From Dinoroseobacter sp. (GTDB lineage Bacteria > Pseudomonadota > Alphaproteobacteria > Rhodobacterales > Rhodobacteraceae), in contig JAEPNN010000005.1 of assembly GCA_017643385.1 (NCBI GenBank), positions 186,001 through 250,000 of the forward strand: 64,000 nucleotides of DNA. The letters run 5' to 3'. Position 1 is the stretch's first letter; every line of letters begins with the position of its first letter. Under the pieces are notes generated by a model that was not told the DNA's origin, did no database searches, and saw only the letters and a list, made by a program, of their open reading frames with translations. Positions 16,756 through 24,981 of the stretch are shown here, one piece after another. The translations under genes were made by a program, and so were the position numbers.

Positions 16756-17535
16756 CTAGCGGCTCGACCCCAACGGACTGGCGAGCGTCGCATCAAAAAG
16801 GCCCATCCAATGCTGCAACGCGAATGGAAGCGACAAGACCAGCAGGATCAAACCGCCGAGGGTCAATGCAGGGGCACCGACAAAAGCGACCATAAGCTGC
16901 GGCATTGCACGATTTATGACCCCGAGCGCGAGATTGTATAGAAATGCCGCAACAGTGAAAGGCGCTGCAATTACAAAGCCCAACGCAAAGGCCCGTGATA
17001 TGTCCGCCATTGCCCAACTCGCCACGTCGGAAACATTTGGCCAGATACCTGCAGGCAATGCCGTGTAAGATAAAAGCAAGGCCTCAAGCATTTTCACATG
17101 CAGGCCGCCAAGGGTCGCCAAGGCTAATCCGGACACCACCATCACGTTGCCGATAGCGGGTTGTGGATCGACCCCCACGCCCCCTCCAAAGATCTGCGCA
17201 AGTGATGTCGCAGAGGCGGCCATCATACCGGCGATTGTCAAAGCCATCACAAATAATCGAAAGGCAAATCCGAGGATCAAGCCATTCAAAACCTCTGCGC
17301 CCCCGAAGTTCACAGACCAAAACTCGACAATACGTACGGAGGTCTCGATCGACATAAGCGGGGCCAAAAGCGCGGTAAAAGCCAAAGCCGCGGCCAAACG
17401 AACACGTACTGGCACAACCTGCTCGCCAAACGCGGGCAACATCGCCATCGCTGCGCCAACCCGCAGAAATATAGCGAGCACCACCACCCCCATCTGGCCA
17501 GCCCAATCCGAGGCAGATTGAACAAGCGCATTCAT
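16756..17535 (-). CDS. fliR: Flagellar export gate protein FliR
   Basis: 259-residue multi-spanning membrane protein. Recognised from FLRVGAAMAMLPAFGEQVVPVRVRLAAALAFTALLAP, LILGFAFRLFVMALTIAGMMAASATSLAQIFGGGVGVDPQPAIGNVM and ALTLGGLILLVLSLP near the C-terminus. The ATG overlaps the flhA stop (ATGA). Forms the export gate with FliP and FliQ. Confidence 0.95.
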   Translation of the reverse strand: MNALVQSASDWAGQMGVVVLAIFLRVGAAMAMLPAFGEQVVPVRVRLAAALAFTALLAPLMSIETSVRIVEFWSVNFGGAEVLNGLILGFAFRLFVMALTIAGMMAASATSLAQIFGGGVGVDPQPAIGNVMVVSGLALATLGGLHVKMLEALLLSYTALPAGIWPNVSDVASWAMADISRAFALGFVIAAPFTVAAFLYNLALGVINRAMPQLMVAFVGAPALTLGGLILLVLSLPFALQHWMGLFDATLASPLGSSR

Positions 17536-19619
17536 GCAGGAATGACCCCCATCAGCGCTGGCTTTGCGTTGCTTCCGAGTTCCTCAAATGACAGGACAGG
17601 CGCGGTAATCCCCTTGGCCTGAAAAATCGTACGAAGGTAGCGCCTGCGCGCCGCGCTTGACACGATTGCCGGGAATACTCCGTCTTCCGACAGCAAGGCG
17701 AGTTTGTCTGCTGCGGCTTGTGTCAGCTTCTGAAACAGCTCTGGCGGAAGCGCAACATTCCCCGCGCCTGAGCTATCTGAAGCCAATGCATAGGTATTGA
17801 ACGTGTCTTCCCATTCTCCAGCCAATTGCAGTAACGGCACTGTTCCATCTGCGCGCCGAAGGTCCTCGAGCAGTTGTAAACTCAGGCGCTGGCGGACGAG
17901 CTCGCATATCGCTTCGGCCGATCCAGCATGGGCACGTACTTCGGAGATAGTTTCAAGAATTGTTCCAAGATTTCTGATTGAAACCCCTTCGTCCAATAAA
18001 AGCTTCAGAACCGCTAAAAGCAATTCTGGAGGGACCTTCTCAGGCATCAACTCATCTAACAGCCGCTTATTCGCTGCGGACCTTTCTTGGTCGGACAAGT
18101 TACACATCTCATCCAGTAATTTGCGAAGCGACTTAAGTGTCAAAAGTCGTGCAAGGTTCTGTTTAATGACCTCCAATAGATGCGTGGCAAGCACCTCATT
18201 GGCCGAGACTGTGGTCGCTCCAGCGATTGCAGCCACCTCTTGATCGGCAGTTTCGATCCAACGGGCTGGCGCTTTAAAGACTGGCTCAAGCACGTCCTCG
18301 CCACTCGGCATTCCAGCCGCATTGTCGCCTAACAGGGCTAGGGTCTGATCCGGACGCAGAAGACCTTTTCCAGTTTCGACGCCCTGAACGCGGATCACAT
18401 ATTCCCCGCGTTTCAGCGTCGCATCATCGGTCAGACGGATATCAGGCAAAAGTAATCCAAAACTGCGCGCAACATGCATGCGCATGTTCTCTATGCGCGC
18501 TTCAAGGCCCGAATCTGCGTCCAGAACCATTGACACAAGATCCGGCGCAAAACTCAAATGAACATCATCGAGATCAAGGATATCCCCAAGCGATTTTGCT
18601 GGGGCCTCTTCGGAGGTTTCAACAGCGTTTGCGGTCTCTACCTTGGTTTCCAGATACCGATGGGTTCGCCAACCCGCAAACCCAAGTACAGCTGCACCCA
18701 GCACGAAAGGTACAAAGGGCAGGCCTGGCACAAGTGCAAACAAAACCATCAGAATTGCGACTGTCAGCAAAGCGACAGGGTGACGGCCCAGCTGATCCAC
18801 CAGTGCTGTGTCCGCTTTTCCGGTGGCGCCTCCGCGCGCAAGCAAAAGCGCCGAAGCTATCGAGATAACGACTGCAGGAATTTGCGAAACCAGCCCGTCT
18901 CCGACCGTCAAAATGGCATATGTTTCAAAAGCGTTTGCAAGGGGCATCCCATGCGCCAAAGTCCCAATAGCAAGCCCCATCACGAGGTTTAGCAGCGTGA
19001 TCAGCAATCCCGCGACCGCGTCACCTTTCACGAACTTCGAGGCCCCGTCGAGAGATCCAAAAAAGGTGGTTTCTGCCTGTTCCCTTTCTCGGCGGGCTTT
19101 GGCTTCCACATGATCTATCGCTCCGGCAGACATATCGCTATCGATCGCCAGCTGCTTGCCGGGCATTCCGTCCAATGCAAAGCGCGCACCCACTTCTGCC
19201 ATGCGCGCAGCACCTTTGGTGATCACCATGAAGTTGACGATCAAAAGCACGCCAAAAACGACAAGGCCTAGAAAAACGCTTCCTCCCATAACGAAAAGCG
19301 CAAATCCTTGAATGACATCTCCTGCAGCATGCGTCCCCGCGTGACCTTCCCCTATTATGAGCTTCGTTGATGAAACATTGAGTGAAAGTCGCAGCATCAA
19401 GGAGGCCAGAAGCACTGTCGGGAAGGCCGAAAAATCCAGTGGTCTTTCAATAAAAAGAGTCACTGTAAAGATAAGGATCGCAAGTCCAAAGGATGCAGCA
19501 AGACCAATGTCCAATACCCACGCAGGCATTGGCAAAATCATCATTACAATGATCGCCATCAACGCAATGGCGAGCAGAACCGTGGGCTGAAATAATACGG
19601 ATGGCTGCAGCCGGATCAT
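17532..19619 (-). CDS. flhA: Flagellar export gate protein FlhA
   Basis: 695 residues. The N-terminal half has multiple membrane helices and the FHIPEP signature region RMAEVGARFALDGMPGKQLAIDSDMSAGAIDHVEAKARREREQAETTFFGSLDGASKFVKGDAVAG. The C-terminal cytoplasmic domain, which docks chaperones and export cargo, includes NEVLATHLLEVIKQNLARLLTLKSLRKLLDEM, SIRNLGTILETISE and PPELFQKLTQAAADKL. ATGA overlaps on both sides tie it to sltF and fliR. Confidence 0.97.
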   Translation of the reverse strand: MIRLQPSVLFQPTVLLAIALMAIIVMMILPMPAWVLDIGLAASFGLAILIFTVTLFIERPLDFSAFPTVLLASLMLRLSLNVSSTKLIIGEGHAGTHAAGDVIQGFALFVMGGSVFLGLVVFGVLLIVNFMVITKGAARMAEVGARFALDGMPGKQLAIDSDMSAGAIDHVEAKARREREQAETTFFGSLDGASKFVKGDAVAGLLITLLNLVMGLAIGTLAHGMPLANAFETYAILTVGDGLVSQIPAVVISIASALLLARGGATGKADTALVDQLGRHPVALLTVAILMVLFALVPGLPFVPFVLGAAVLGFAGWRTHRYLETKVETANAVETSEEAPAKSLGDILDLDDVHLSFAPDLVSMVLDADSGLEARIENMRMHVARSFGLLLPDIRLTDDATLKRGEYVIRVQGVETGKGLLRPDQTLALLGDNAAGMPSGEDVLEPVFKAPARWIETADQEVAAIAGATTVSANEVLATHLLEVIKQNLARLLTLKSLRKLLDEMCNLSDQERSAANKRLLDELMPEKVPPELLLAVLKLLLDEGVSIRNLGTILETISEVRAHAGSAEAICELVRQRLSLQLLEDLRRADGTVPLLQLAGEWEDTFNTYALASDSSGAGNVALPPELFQKLTQAAADKLALLSEDGVFPAIVSSAARRRYLRTIFQAKGITAPVLSFEELGSNAKPALMGVIPA

Positions 19620-20365
19620 GGCAAAGAAGGCCTCGCGGCACCTTGCGCAACCGAAATAAACGCGCGCAGCGCAGGTTCATGCTTGGGAACGAGGGAACCA
19701 AAAGGCCTTCTTGCGCGGACCGGCATCTGACGCGAAAGCAAGACGTTAGCAGGGCTTTGCCAAGTATCTGATATTTGCAACCCCTGGTCGTCTATCACCG
19801 AGCGTACCAATGCGCGGTTCTCAGAAACTTTACTTCGGTAGCGCTCTGCATGCGTGGCGGTACGTGAATGGTACGCTCCAATCGCGTTATCCCACGAACC
19901 AAGCTCCAGAAACAAAGACTTCAGGAAGCTCGCCGCATAGAGCGCATTCTGCTCTGGATCGAACATCGCAGCTACAGACGGGAATGCGTCGTGGTGCCAT
20001 CGATAGTTGATTTGAAAACAGCCGATGTCGATGCTGCGGGCACCTAATTCAAGACGACCCTCAACAAACTGTTCCGCGCCCGCCTGGGTTGGGAAATACT
20101 GTCCATGTCCTGCATCATTAATGGTCCATGGCCAGGACACGAACGAACCTTCGACCCGTCGCCCAGACTCAGTCCTTGAGATCGCCAGTAACACATCAAG
20201 CGGTACATCTTGCGATCGACTGGCCTTCCCGGCAGCAAGATCACAAAGGGCTGCAGTATGAAGCACAGGCTCATGCGTTGAACCTGCATAGAGAGGCATG
20301 CAGAAGCAAACACAGAACGTCACATACACGATGGTCTTAAGGAGAAAAATCACGCCGTTCGCCAC
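19616..20365 (-). CDS. sltF: Flagellum-specific lytic transglycosylase (SltF type)
   Basis: 249 residues, N-terminal signal segment (FLLKTIVYVTFCVCFCMPLYAG). A family-1 lytic transglycosylase fold follows: LLAISRTESGR (catalytic Glu), GSFVSWPWTINDAG, IDIGCFQINYRWHHDAF, FDPEQNALYAASFLKSL and WDNAIGAYHS. It opens peptidoglycan for the growing rod. In Cereibacter (Rhodobacter) sphaeroides SltF fills this role because FlgJ lacks a muramidase domain; FlgJ here has the same truncation. The start is GTG at 20365; GTG at 20353 is possible. Confidence 0.87.
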   Translation of the reverse strand: MANGVIFLLKTIVYVTFCVCFCMPLYAGSTHEPVLHTAALCDLAAGKASRSQDVPLDVLLAISRTESGRRVEGSFVSWPWTINDAGHGQYFPTQAGAEQFVEGRLELGARSIDIGCFQINYRWHHDAFPSVAAMFDPEQNALYAASFLKSLFLELGSWDNAIGAYHSRTATHAERYRSKVSENRALVRSVIDDQGLQISDTWQSPANVLLSRQMPVRARRPFGSLVPKHEPALRAFISVAQGAARPSLP

Positions 20366-20421
20366 AATTCTTGCAGGTCTTGGACCTGTTATCCAAAAGC
20401 TTGATTAAGAAAGCCTTTCGA

Positions 20422-22377
20422 TCAGTCGGGGGGGGTGGCAGTCCCCTCAATGGCCTCAACTATGATTTTGCGGCGATCTCTGCTTTGCTGCAGTATTTCT
20501 CTGGCATTGGGGAGCGAGACAGTTCCGTACTCGCTCTGCCTTAACTCTATTGAGCCCGGCAAGCTCTCTGCGAGCCCGGGCGATAGCACTTGGTCACGGA
20601 TCGTATCCTGTGCAAGTCTTGAAGCGTTTTCATTCAATCCAAACTCTTGTGCTGATTGCAAAAGACCCAATTGGACGAAGCGATCTACAACCAAGGTTCG
20701 CGCAGGCTCGGCCTCGGGGTCATTCAGAATATCTTCCCGATTTCGCGTCGCAAATTCAGCAAAGTAACCATCAGGAGCGAGGCGGAGTACATCCTCCAAA
20801 TAAGCGCGATGCGCAGGTGTACGTGTTGCGAATGGGGCAGTGTTTACAACACTCTCAGCACGCCTAAACTCTTTTCGCCACAAGAGGTGCCCAATCAAAG
20901 CGTCGCGGAACTGGTCCGCCTTTGGCGAGCCACGATTGGCAAAAATACGCGATTCTATAACGGTCAGGATCCAATCAGGTGCCTTGTCAGTTTCGGAGAA
21001 AAGTGAAACCGCATGACGAAGTGCCTGATCGGCAACGTCGTCAGATCCGCGTGCAAGCTCCATAAATATGGATCTTGCGGCGAAATCGTTACCCTGGTCA
21101 CGCAAGCTAATCGCTTCAACCAAACGTTGCCGCACGGGTCTTGTAGAGGTTGCTCGCGCCATTGCCTGACGGACCGTTTCAGCCGCATTTTGGGCCCCAA
21201 TATCCAAAAACCGGCGGTGAAGTTCCGGTCCCAAGTGCAACCTTAGATGCGCAGGCAATGCATTGAAGGTATGAAGCGTTTCAAGTCTTGCGTCATCGGA
21301 AAGAGGCACTGTCCCACTTGTGGCCAGAAAGGCCCATAGAGAGACGGGCGACGAGCAATGCAGATTATCCACTGGAAATGCCGTTTCTGGCATTTCCCCA
21401 TCGTCTAGAATTTCTGCCAATGCACGCATCACCTCATATTCGGCTAGGGCCTTTGGGGTCGTCGCCGGCGCTAGATCTATTACCTGGATCGCTTCTGCGC
21501 CAAAACTCAGCCAAATCAGTGCCCGCGCCAGTCTGGATACTGCATCAGCGTCTATGTTGAGATCAGATCCAACAAGATCGCGCCGGAGCGTCGCGAGCCC
21601 GAGTAGCAAATCACCCTCGATCCCCCAAGATGGAACATCAAGTTCCATTCCAAGTTCACAAGTCTCATCGTCATCATTCAAGGCGGTGCGTATGGCGGTG
21701 TCTATCTGCATTTGCGTGAGAACGGTCACAGGCAAATTTTGCTCTGAGTCGGGCTGCCCTTCGTCATTCTGGCCTGCGCCTTTTCCGGTTGTGTCTTGAT
21801 CGCTCTCGCGCACGGACACCCCTACCGGATCGATTACTCCTTCCGCGGCAGCAGCGCTAAAACCGATGAGCAACTGTTCCTGCAAGTTTTCTAACGATGT
21901 ATCTGGTGCTGTCAGATCATCAACTCGCAAACCCGTTCGGGCACTTCGGGTCTCAAACCAATTGGGAAGAGGGAGTGAATTGAGATCGATTTGCTCAACC
22001 GCGCCAATAACTTCGGGACTTGGTCCGTCTCGGAAATCAACAACCACCTGGCCGCGTGGAAGGTCGAAAGCCACTGCGTGGCAGTCGCAGTTTATTTCAA
22101 ACTCTATACGGCCCCCTCCAGGCTCCACGCTCAAGCTACGAAGCCGGGTCTTTGGGATGAACTGAAACACGCGACTTGTATCGTATTCTACCGCTGACCT
22201 ATCGATGTTGAGAGCATATCCAGTCTCAGCCTCTTCCAGTGACCAGTCGAAAGGACGCGAAAAGTTGAAAACGAGTCTTGAGAAATCTTCGTGCTCGCCA
22301 GAGGTCACTAGGACGGGCGCGGCATTCAGTGCGCTTGCCACACAAACAACGATTACGCTCCAGGTCAGAAGGCGCAT
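20422..22377 (-). CDS. Periplasmic motility protein, MotK-like
   Basis: 651 residues from the ATG that overlaps the motA stop (TAATG); a longer frame from 22473 would run back into motA. Signal peptide MRLLTWSVIVVCVASALNAAP. About 100 residues of beta-rich sequence follow, resembling an AMIN-type envelope-binding domain (FSRLVFNFSRPFDWSLEEAETGYALNI, GRIEFEINCDCHAVAFDLPRGQVVVDFRDG). The remainder is helical, with TPR-like repeats such as LRDQGNDFAARSIFMELARG. Coupling to motA and closeness to motE match MotK, a periplasmic protein needed for Fla2 rotation in C. sphaeroides. The match is by context and layout, not by alignment. Confidence 0.7.
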   Translation of the reverse strand: MRLLTWSVIVVCVASALNAAPVLVTSGEHEDFSRLVFNFSRPFDWSLEEAETGYALNIDRSAVEYDTSRVFQFIPKTRLRSLSVEPGGGRIEFEINCDCHAVAFDLPRGQVVVDFRDGPSPEVIGAVEQIDLNSLPLPNWFETRSARTGLRVDDLTAPDTSLENLQEQLLIGFSAAAAEGVIDPVGVSVRESDQDTTGKGAGQNDEGQPDSEQNLPVTVLTQMQIDTAIRTALNDDDETCELGMELDVPSWGIEGDLLLGLATLRRDLVGSDLNIDADAVSRLARALIWLSFGAEAIQVIDLAPATTPKALAEYEVMRALAEILDDGEMPETAFPVDNLHCSSPVSLWAFLATSGTVPLSDDARLETLHTFNALPAHLRLHLGPELHRRFLDIGAQNAAETVRQAMARATSTRPVRQRLVEAISLRDQGNDFAARSIFMELARGSDDVADQALRHAVSLFSETDKAPDWILTVIESRIFANRGSPKADQFRDALIGHLLWRKEFRRAESVVNTAPFATRTPAHRAYLEDVLRLAPDGYFAEFATRNREDILNDPEAEPARTLVVDRFVQLGLLQSAQEFGLNENASRLAQDTIRDQVLSPGLAESLPGSIELRQSEYGTVSLPNAREILQQSRDRRKIIVEAIEGTATPPD

Positions 22378-23243
22378 TAGAAATCCTGGCGCGCAGCCTT
22401 CAGCGCTTGTTCCAAGCCTGTGAATGTTGGTCGGACATGGCGAGGTGTGTTCTGACGACCAACTTCGATGCAATTATTGATAGAATGCTGATAAAGATTT
22501 GCCACGAGCACTTCGCGTATCAGCGCGTAGAAATGCGCGTCTTCCTCAACAACTGCTTTGATCTTGTTCGCAAAAGGGCCGACCAACCCATAGGCGAGGA
22601 ATACGCCTAGAAAGGTTCCGACTAGCGCGCCACCGATAAGTTTTCCAAGTATTTCAGGGGGTTGATCAATGGACCCCATGGTTTTGATCACACCCAAAAC
22701 TGCCGCCACGATACCAAGCGCTGGCAGACCATCGGCAACCGATTGAAGCGCATGAGTAGGGTGCATTGCGTGCTTGAACTGTGCCTCGATGCGCTTGTTA
22801 AGTACCTCTTCCACCTGATTTGGATCATCGTAATTCATCGAGGCGCTTCGAAAGGTGTCGCAGATCAGTTCAGTCGCCTCAGTATCCGCAAGAATTCTTG
22901 GATAAGCTTGAAAAATGTTAGAATCTTCCGGATTTTCGATGTGTTCTTCCAGATCTACGGGATTGCCACGCGCCAGTCGTATGAGTTGATAAAGCAGGCA
23001 CAGCATGTCTTCGTAATCGCTTTCGTGCCAATGAGACCCGCGAAAAACTTTTCCAATATCCTTCAAGGTTGCTTTCAGGTTTTCGGTATCATTGCTGATC
23101 GCGAAAGCACCCGTCGCGGCACCACCGATCATCATCATTTCATAAGGGAGAGACTTGAGAATAATCTCCATCTTCCCGCCGGCAGCAAGATAGCCACCGA
23201 AAACCATTACAAAAATTACGACAATTCCAACAGCGCCAAGCAT
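22377..23243 (-). CDS. motA: Flagellar stator protein MotA
   Basis: Proton-channel stator subunit, 288 residues from ATG 23243, which has AAAGGA eight bases upstream; ATG 23267 would add eight residues. Starts MLGAVGIVVIFVMVFGGYLAAGGKM, as in MotA. Motifs: ADTEATELICDTFRSAS, RIEAQFKHAMHPTHALQSVADGLPALGIVAAVLGVIKTMGSI and LGKLIGGALVGTFLGVFLAYGLVGPFANKI. The partner motB lies far away at 33345, which is unusual relative to the common motAB pair. Confidence 0.96.
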   Translation of the reverse strand: MLGAVGIVVIFVMVFGGYLAAGGKMEIILKSLPYEMMMIGGAATGAFAISNDTENLKATLKDIGKVFRGSHWHESDYEDMLCLLYQLIRLARGNPVDLEEHIENPEDSNIFQAYPRILADTEATELICDTFRSASMNYDDPNQVEEVLNKRIEAQFKHAMHPTHALQSVADGLPALGIVAAVLGVIKTMGSIDQPPEILGKLIGGALVGTFLGVFLAYGLVGPFANKIKAVVEEDAHFYALIREVLVANLYQHSINNCIEVGRQNTPRHVRPTFTGLEQALKAARQDF

Positions 23244-23316
23244 GTAACCAATCCTTTCGCGCACCAAAGAACCTGGGTGGCGCTACGAGTACTGGCGGCA
23301 AAAGCTTAAAGAACCG

Positions 23317-23907
23317 TCACTCCAGAGCGATGTCTGCATTGCGCCCCGCAATGATCACGCTCACGGCAAAGGCAAATTCTGGTGTGACCTCTGACAAGAT
23401 AGATGCTGCGGCCTCAGCGCGCATTTCAGAAAGAAATCCCGCTGCAAACTCAGGGGTCATCGCCTGGAACAGGGCAGCCGCATCTGCTGATTTCATGCTT
23501 TCATAGACAGCAATCAGGCGTCCAAGATCTTCTGCTGCGGCCTCATCAGCGATATCTATGGCCGCCTGGAGCCTTGCTTCAGCCTCTTCAATTAGGGAAA
23601 GATCGCGACGCAACGCGGCTTCAGCCTCTGTAAGAAGGGCCAAACGTTGTTCAATCTGACGTTCTCGCTCGTCCAGTTCTTTTGTTCGCTGTTGAATATC
23701 CTCAATGAGAACCGCAATCCCCTGCGAGTCGGGTTCTATCGCAGCAGCGGGCGACACTTGATTGCTTCCAGTTATCCCATCTGCGGCGAACGCTTCAGTT
23801 CCCAGAAGAGCGATTCGCAAACCACCGCTGAGCGCAAAAAAGAACACAATCATGATCAACGGACGCGCCCCGATATTTCGGGACGCACTCTGGGAAGGCG
23901 ACGTCAT
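23317..23907 (-). CDS. motE: MotE-like periplasmic motility protein (MgtE N-terminal fold)
   Basis: 196 residues from ATG 23907, which overlaps the upstream stop (ATGA) and has GGGAGG just before it. An N-terminal membrane or signal segment (LIMIVFFFALSGGLRIALL) is followed by a coiled coil (IEDIQQRTKELDERERQIEQRLALLTEAEAALRRDLSLIEEAE). The C-terminal MgtE_N-type segment is MKSADAAALFQAMTPEFAAGFLSEMRAEAAASILSEVTPEFAFAVSV. MotE in Sinorhizobium is a chaperone for periplasmic MotC, and MotE of C. sphaeroides Fla2 is needed for rotation. The symbol is assigned from domain layout and place next to motA. Confidence 0.78.
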   Translation of the reverse strand: MTSPSQSASRNIGARPLIMIVFFFALSGGLRIALLGTEAFAADGITGSNQVSPAAAIEPDSQGIAVLIEDIQQRTKELDERERQIEQRLALLTEAEAALRRDLSLIEEAEARLQAAIDIADEAAAEDLGRLIAVYESMKSADAAALFQAMTPEFAAGFLSEMRAEAAASILSEVTPEFAFAVSVIIAGRNADIALE

Positions 23908-24374
23908 TGAGCCCCTCCCGCACGGGTAGACCGGCGCCATTGAGGTAGCCCTGGTTCTTCAGCCATCTCGCTCTCCACTTCAGCTCGCAAATGTGCTTCT
24001 GAGCGCCATGTCGCAGACGAAGCAGGTGGCGTTGCCAACAGCTCGGGCTTTTGGGGCGATTTGCTTTGTTCGGAAGCTTCCGGAAGATCGTGCATAGATG
24101 CGAGGAGTATTTCCAAGTGCCCTGCAGCCTCTTCCGCTCGTGAAATCACAGCATTCAAATCTGCGCTGGATCCCTTTGCAGTTACCTGTGCCTTGGAAAG
24201 CGCCTTTGTCATATCATCGACTTGCACAGACAGGACGGCAATTGCACCCCCCATCCCGCGTTCCAGATCCGTAAACCGTGTCAGCTTCTTCGATAAAACA
24301 GCACAATAGATACACGCGCCCAATGCACCAGACGCAAGCAAGAGATCAGCAATGTATTCGATCATCAGGGCCAC
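23904..24374 (-). CDS. Membrane-anchored coiled-coil protein of the flagellar operon
   Basis: 156 residues. One N-terminal membrane helix (IEYIADLLLASGALGACIYCAVLSKKL), then a helical segment with VLSVQVDDMTKALSKAQ and ISRAEEAAGHLEILLASM, and a Pro/Ser/Glu-rich tail. It resembles uncharacterised proteins next to fliL in alphaproteobacterial flagellar clusters (possibly DUF6468), but I cannot confirm the family. GTG 24374 overlaps the fliL stop (TAGTG); ATG 24365 is an alternative. Coupled to motE by ATGA. Confidence 0.75.
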   Translation of the reverse strand: MALMIEYIADLLLASGALGACIYCAVLSKKLTRFTDLERGMGGAIAVLSVQVDDMTKALSKAQVTAKGSSADLNAVISRAEEAAGHLEILLASMHDLPEASEQSKSPQKPELLATPPASSATWRSEAHLRAEVESEMAEEPGLPQWRRSTRAGGAQ

Positions 24375-24859
24375 TAGTTTAAGACAAATTCGGTAATGAG
24401 AAGATCACGGATGCGGCCGTCGCCAACGATAATCTGAACCCGCCGCAGCATCTGAGCTCGCAATCGTATCAAGGACCCTGTCTGCTCAATATCTTCTGGC
24501 TGCAATGCGCGTAAGTAGCTGTTCAAAACATCTGCGATTCGGGGTTTCAGAAACTCGACCTCGCTGACGTAACCCTTTGAAACCTCCAATTGCATGGTCA
24601 CAACAAGGTGCGAAGCATTGGCGCCGGGTCCCAGGGAAACAACGAGACTATCAAGCGGAACGAATTCGATATCCAATCCCACGGGTTTGGATATCTCGCC
24701 TTCATCTTCTGCAGGTTCAGACCCTGAAAAAAGCAATCCGAAATACAAAGCAGAAAACGCACCTGCACCCAAAACCAAAGCGCCAAGTGCAGCAAGTAAC
24801 CAAATTCGCTTGCCTGAACTTGGTTCTGGCTCGCTCTGATCTGCGGTTACGTCGCTCAT
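24374..24859 (-). CDS. fliL: Flagellar basal-body-associated protein FliL
   Basis: 161 residues from ATG 24859 (GGAG six bases upstream); TTG 24871 is less likely. Membrane helix IWLLAALGALVLGAGAFSALYFGLLF, then the FliL domain: FVPLDSLVVSLGPGANASHLVVTMQLEVSKGYVSEVEFLKPRIADVLNSYLRALQPEDI and the conserved ending IRDLLITEFVLN. FliL surrounds stator units at the MS ring. First gene of the long minus-strand block and divergent from fliF across a CtrA-like site. Confidence 0.94.
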   Translation of the reverse strand: MSDVTADQSEPEPSSGKRIWLLAALGALVLGAGAFSALYFGLLFSGSEPAEDEGEISKPVGLDIEFVPLDSLVVSLGPGANASHLVVTMQLEVSKGYVSEVEFLKPRIADVLNSYLRALQPEDIEQTGSLIRLRAQMLRRVQIIVGDGRIRDLLITEFVLN

Positions 24860-24907
24860 CCCAAACTCCAAAAGAAGATCGATGGGCAGCGTTTTAAGCG
24901 AAACGAA

Positions 24908-24922
24908 CTAACCGATTGTTAA
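24908..24922. promoter_or_regulatory. CtrA-like site between fliL and fliF
   Basis: CTAA-N7-TTAA, one mismatch from the CtrA consensus, in the divergent gap: 49 bases upstream of fliL and 60 upstream of the TTG start proposed for fliF. It could serve both directions. A fliF start at 24916 would place this site inside the gene. Confidence 0.5.
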
Positions 24923-24981
24923 TACCAATTCGCGAATGTCCGGCTTCAACTGGACCAGAATGGACCGAGCTAGGACAACAA

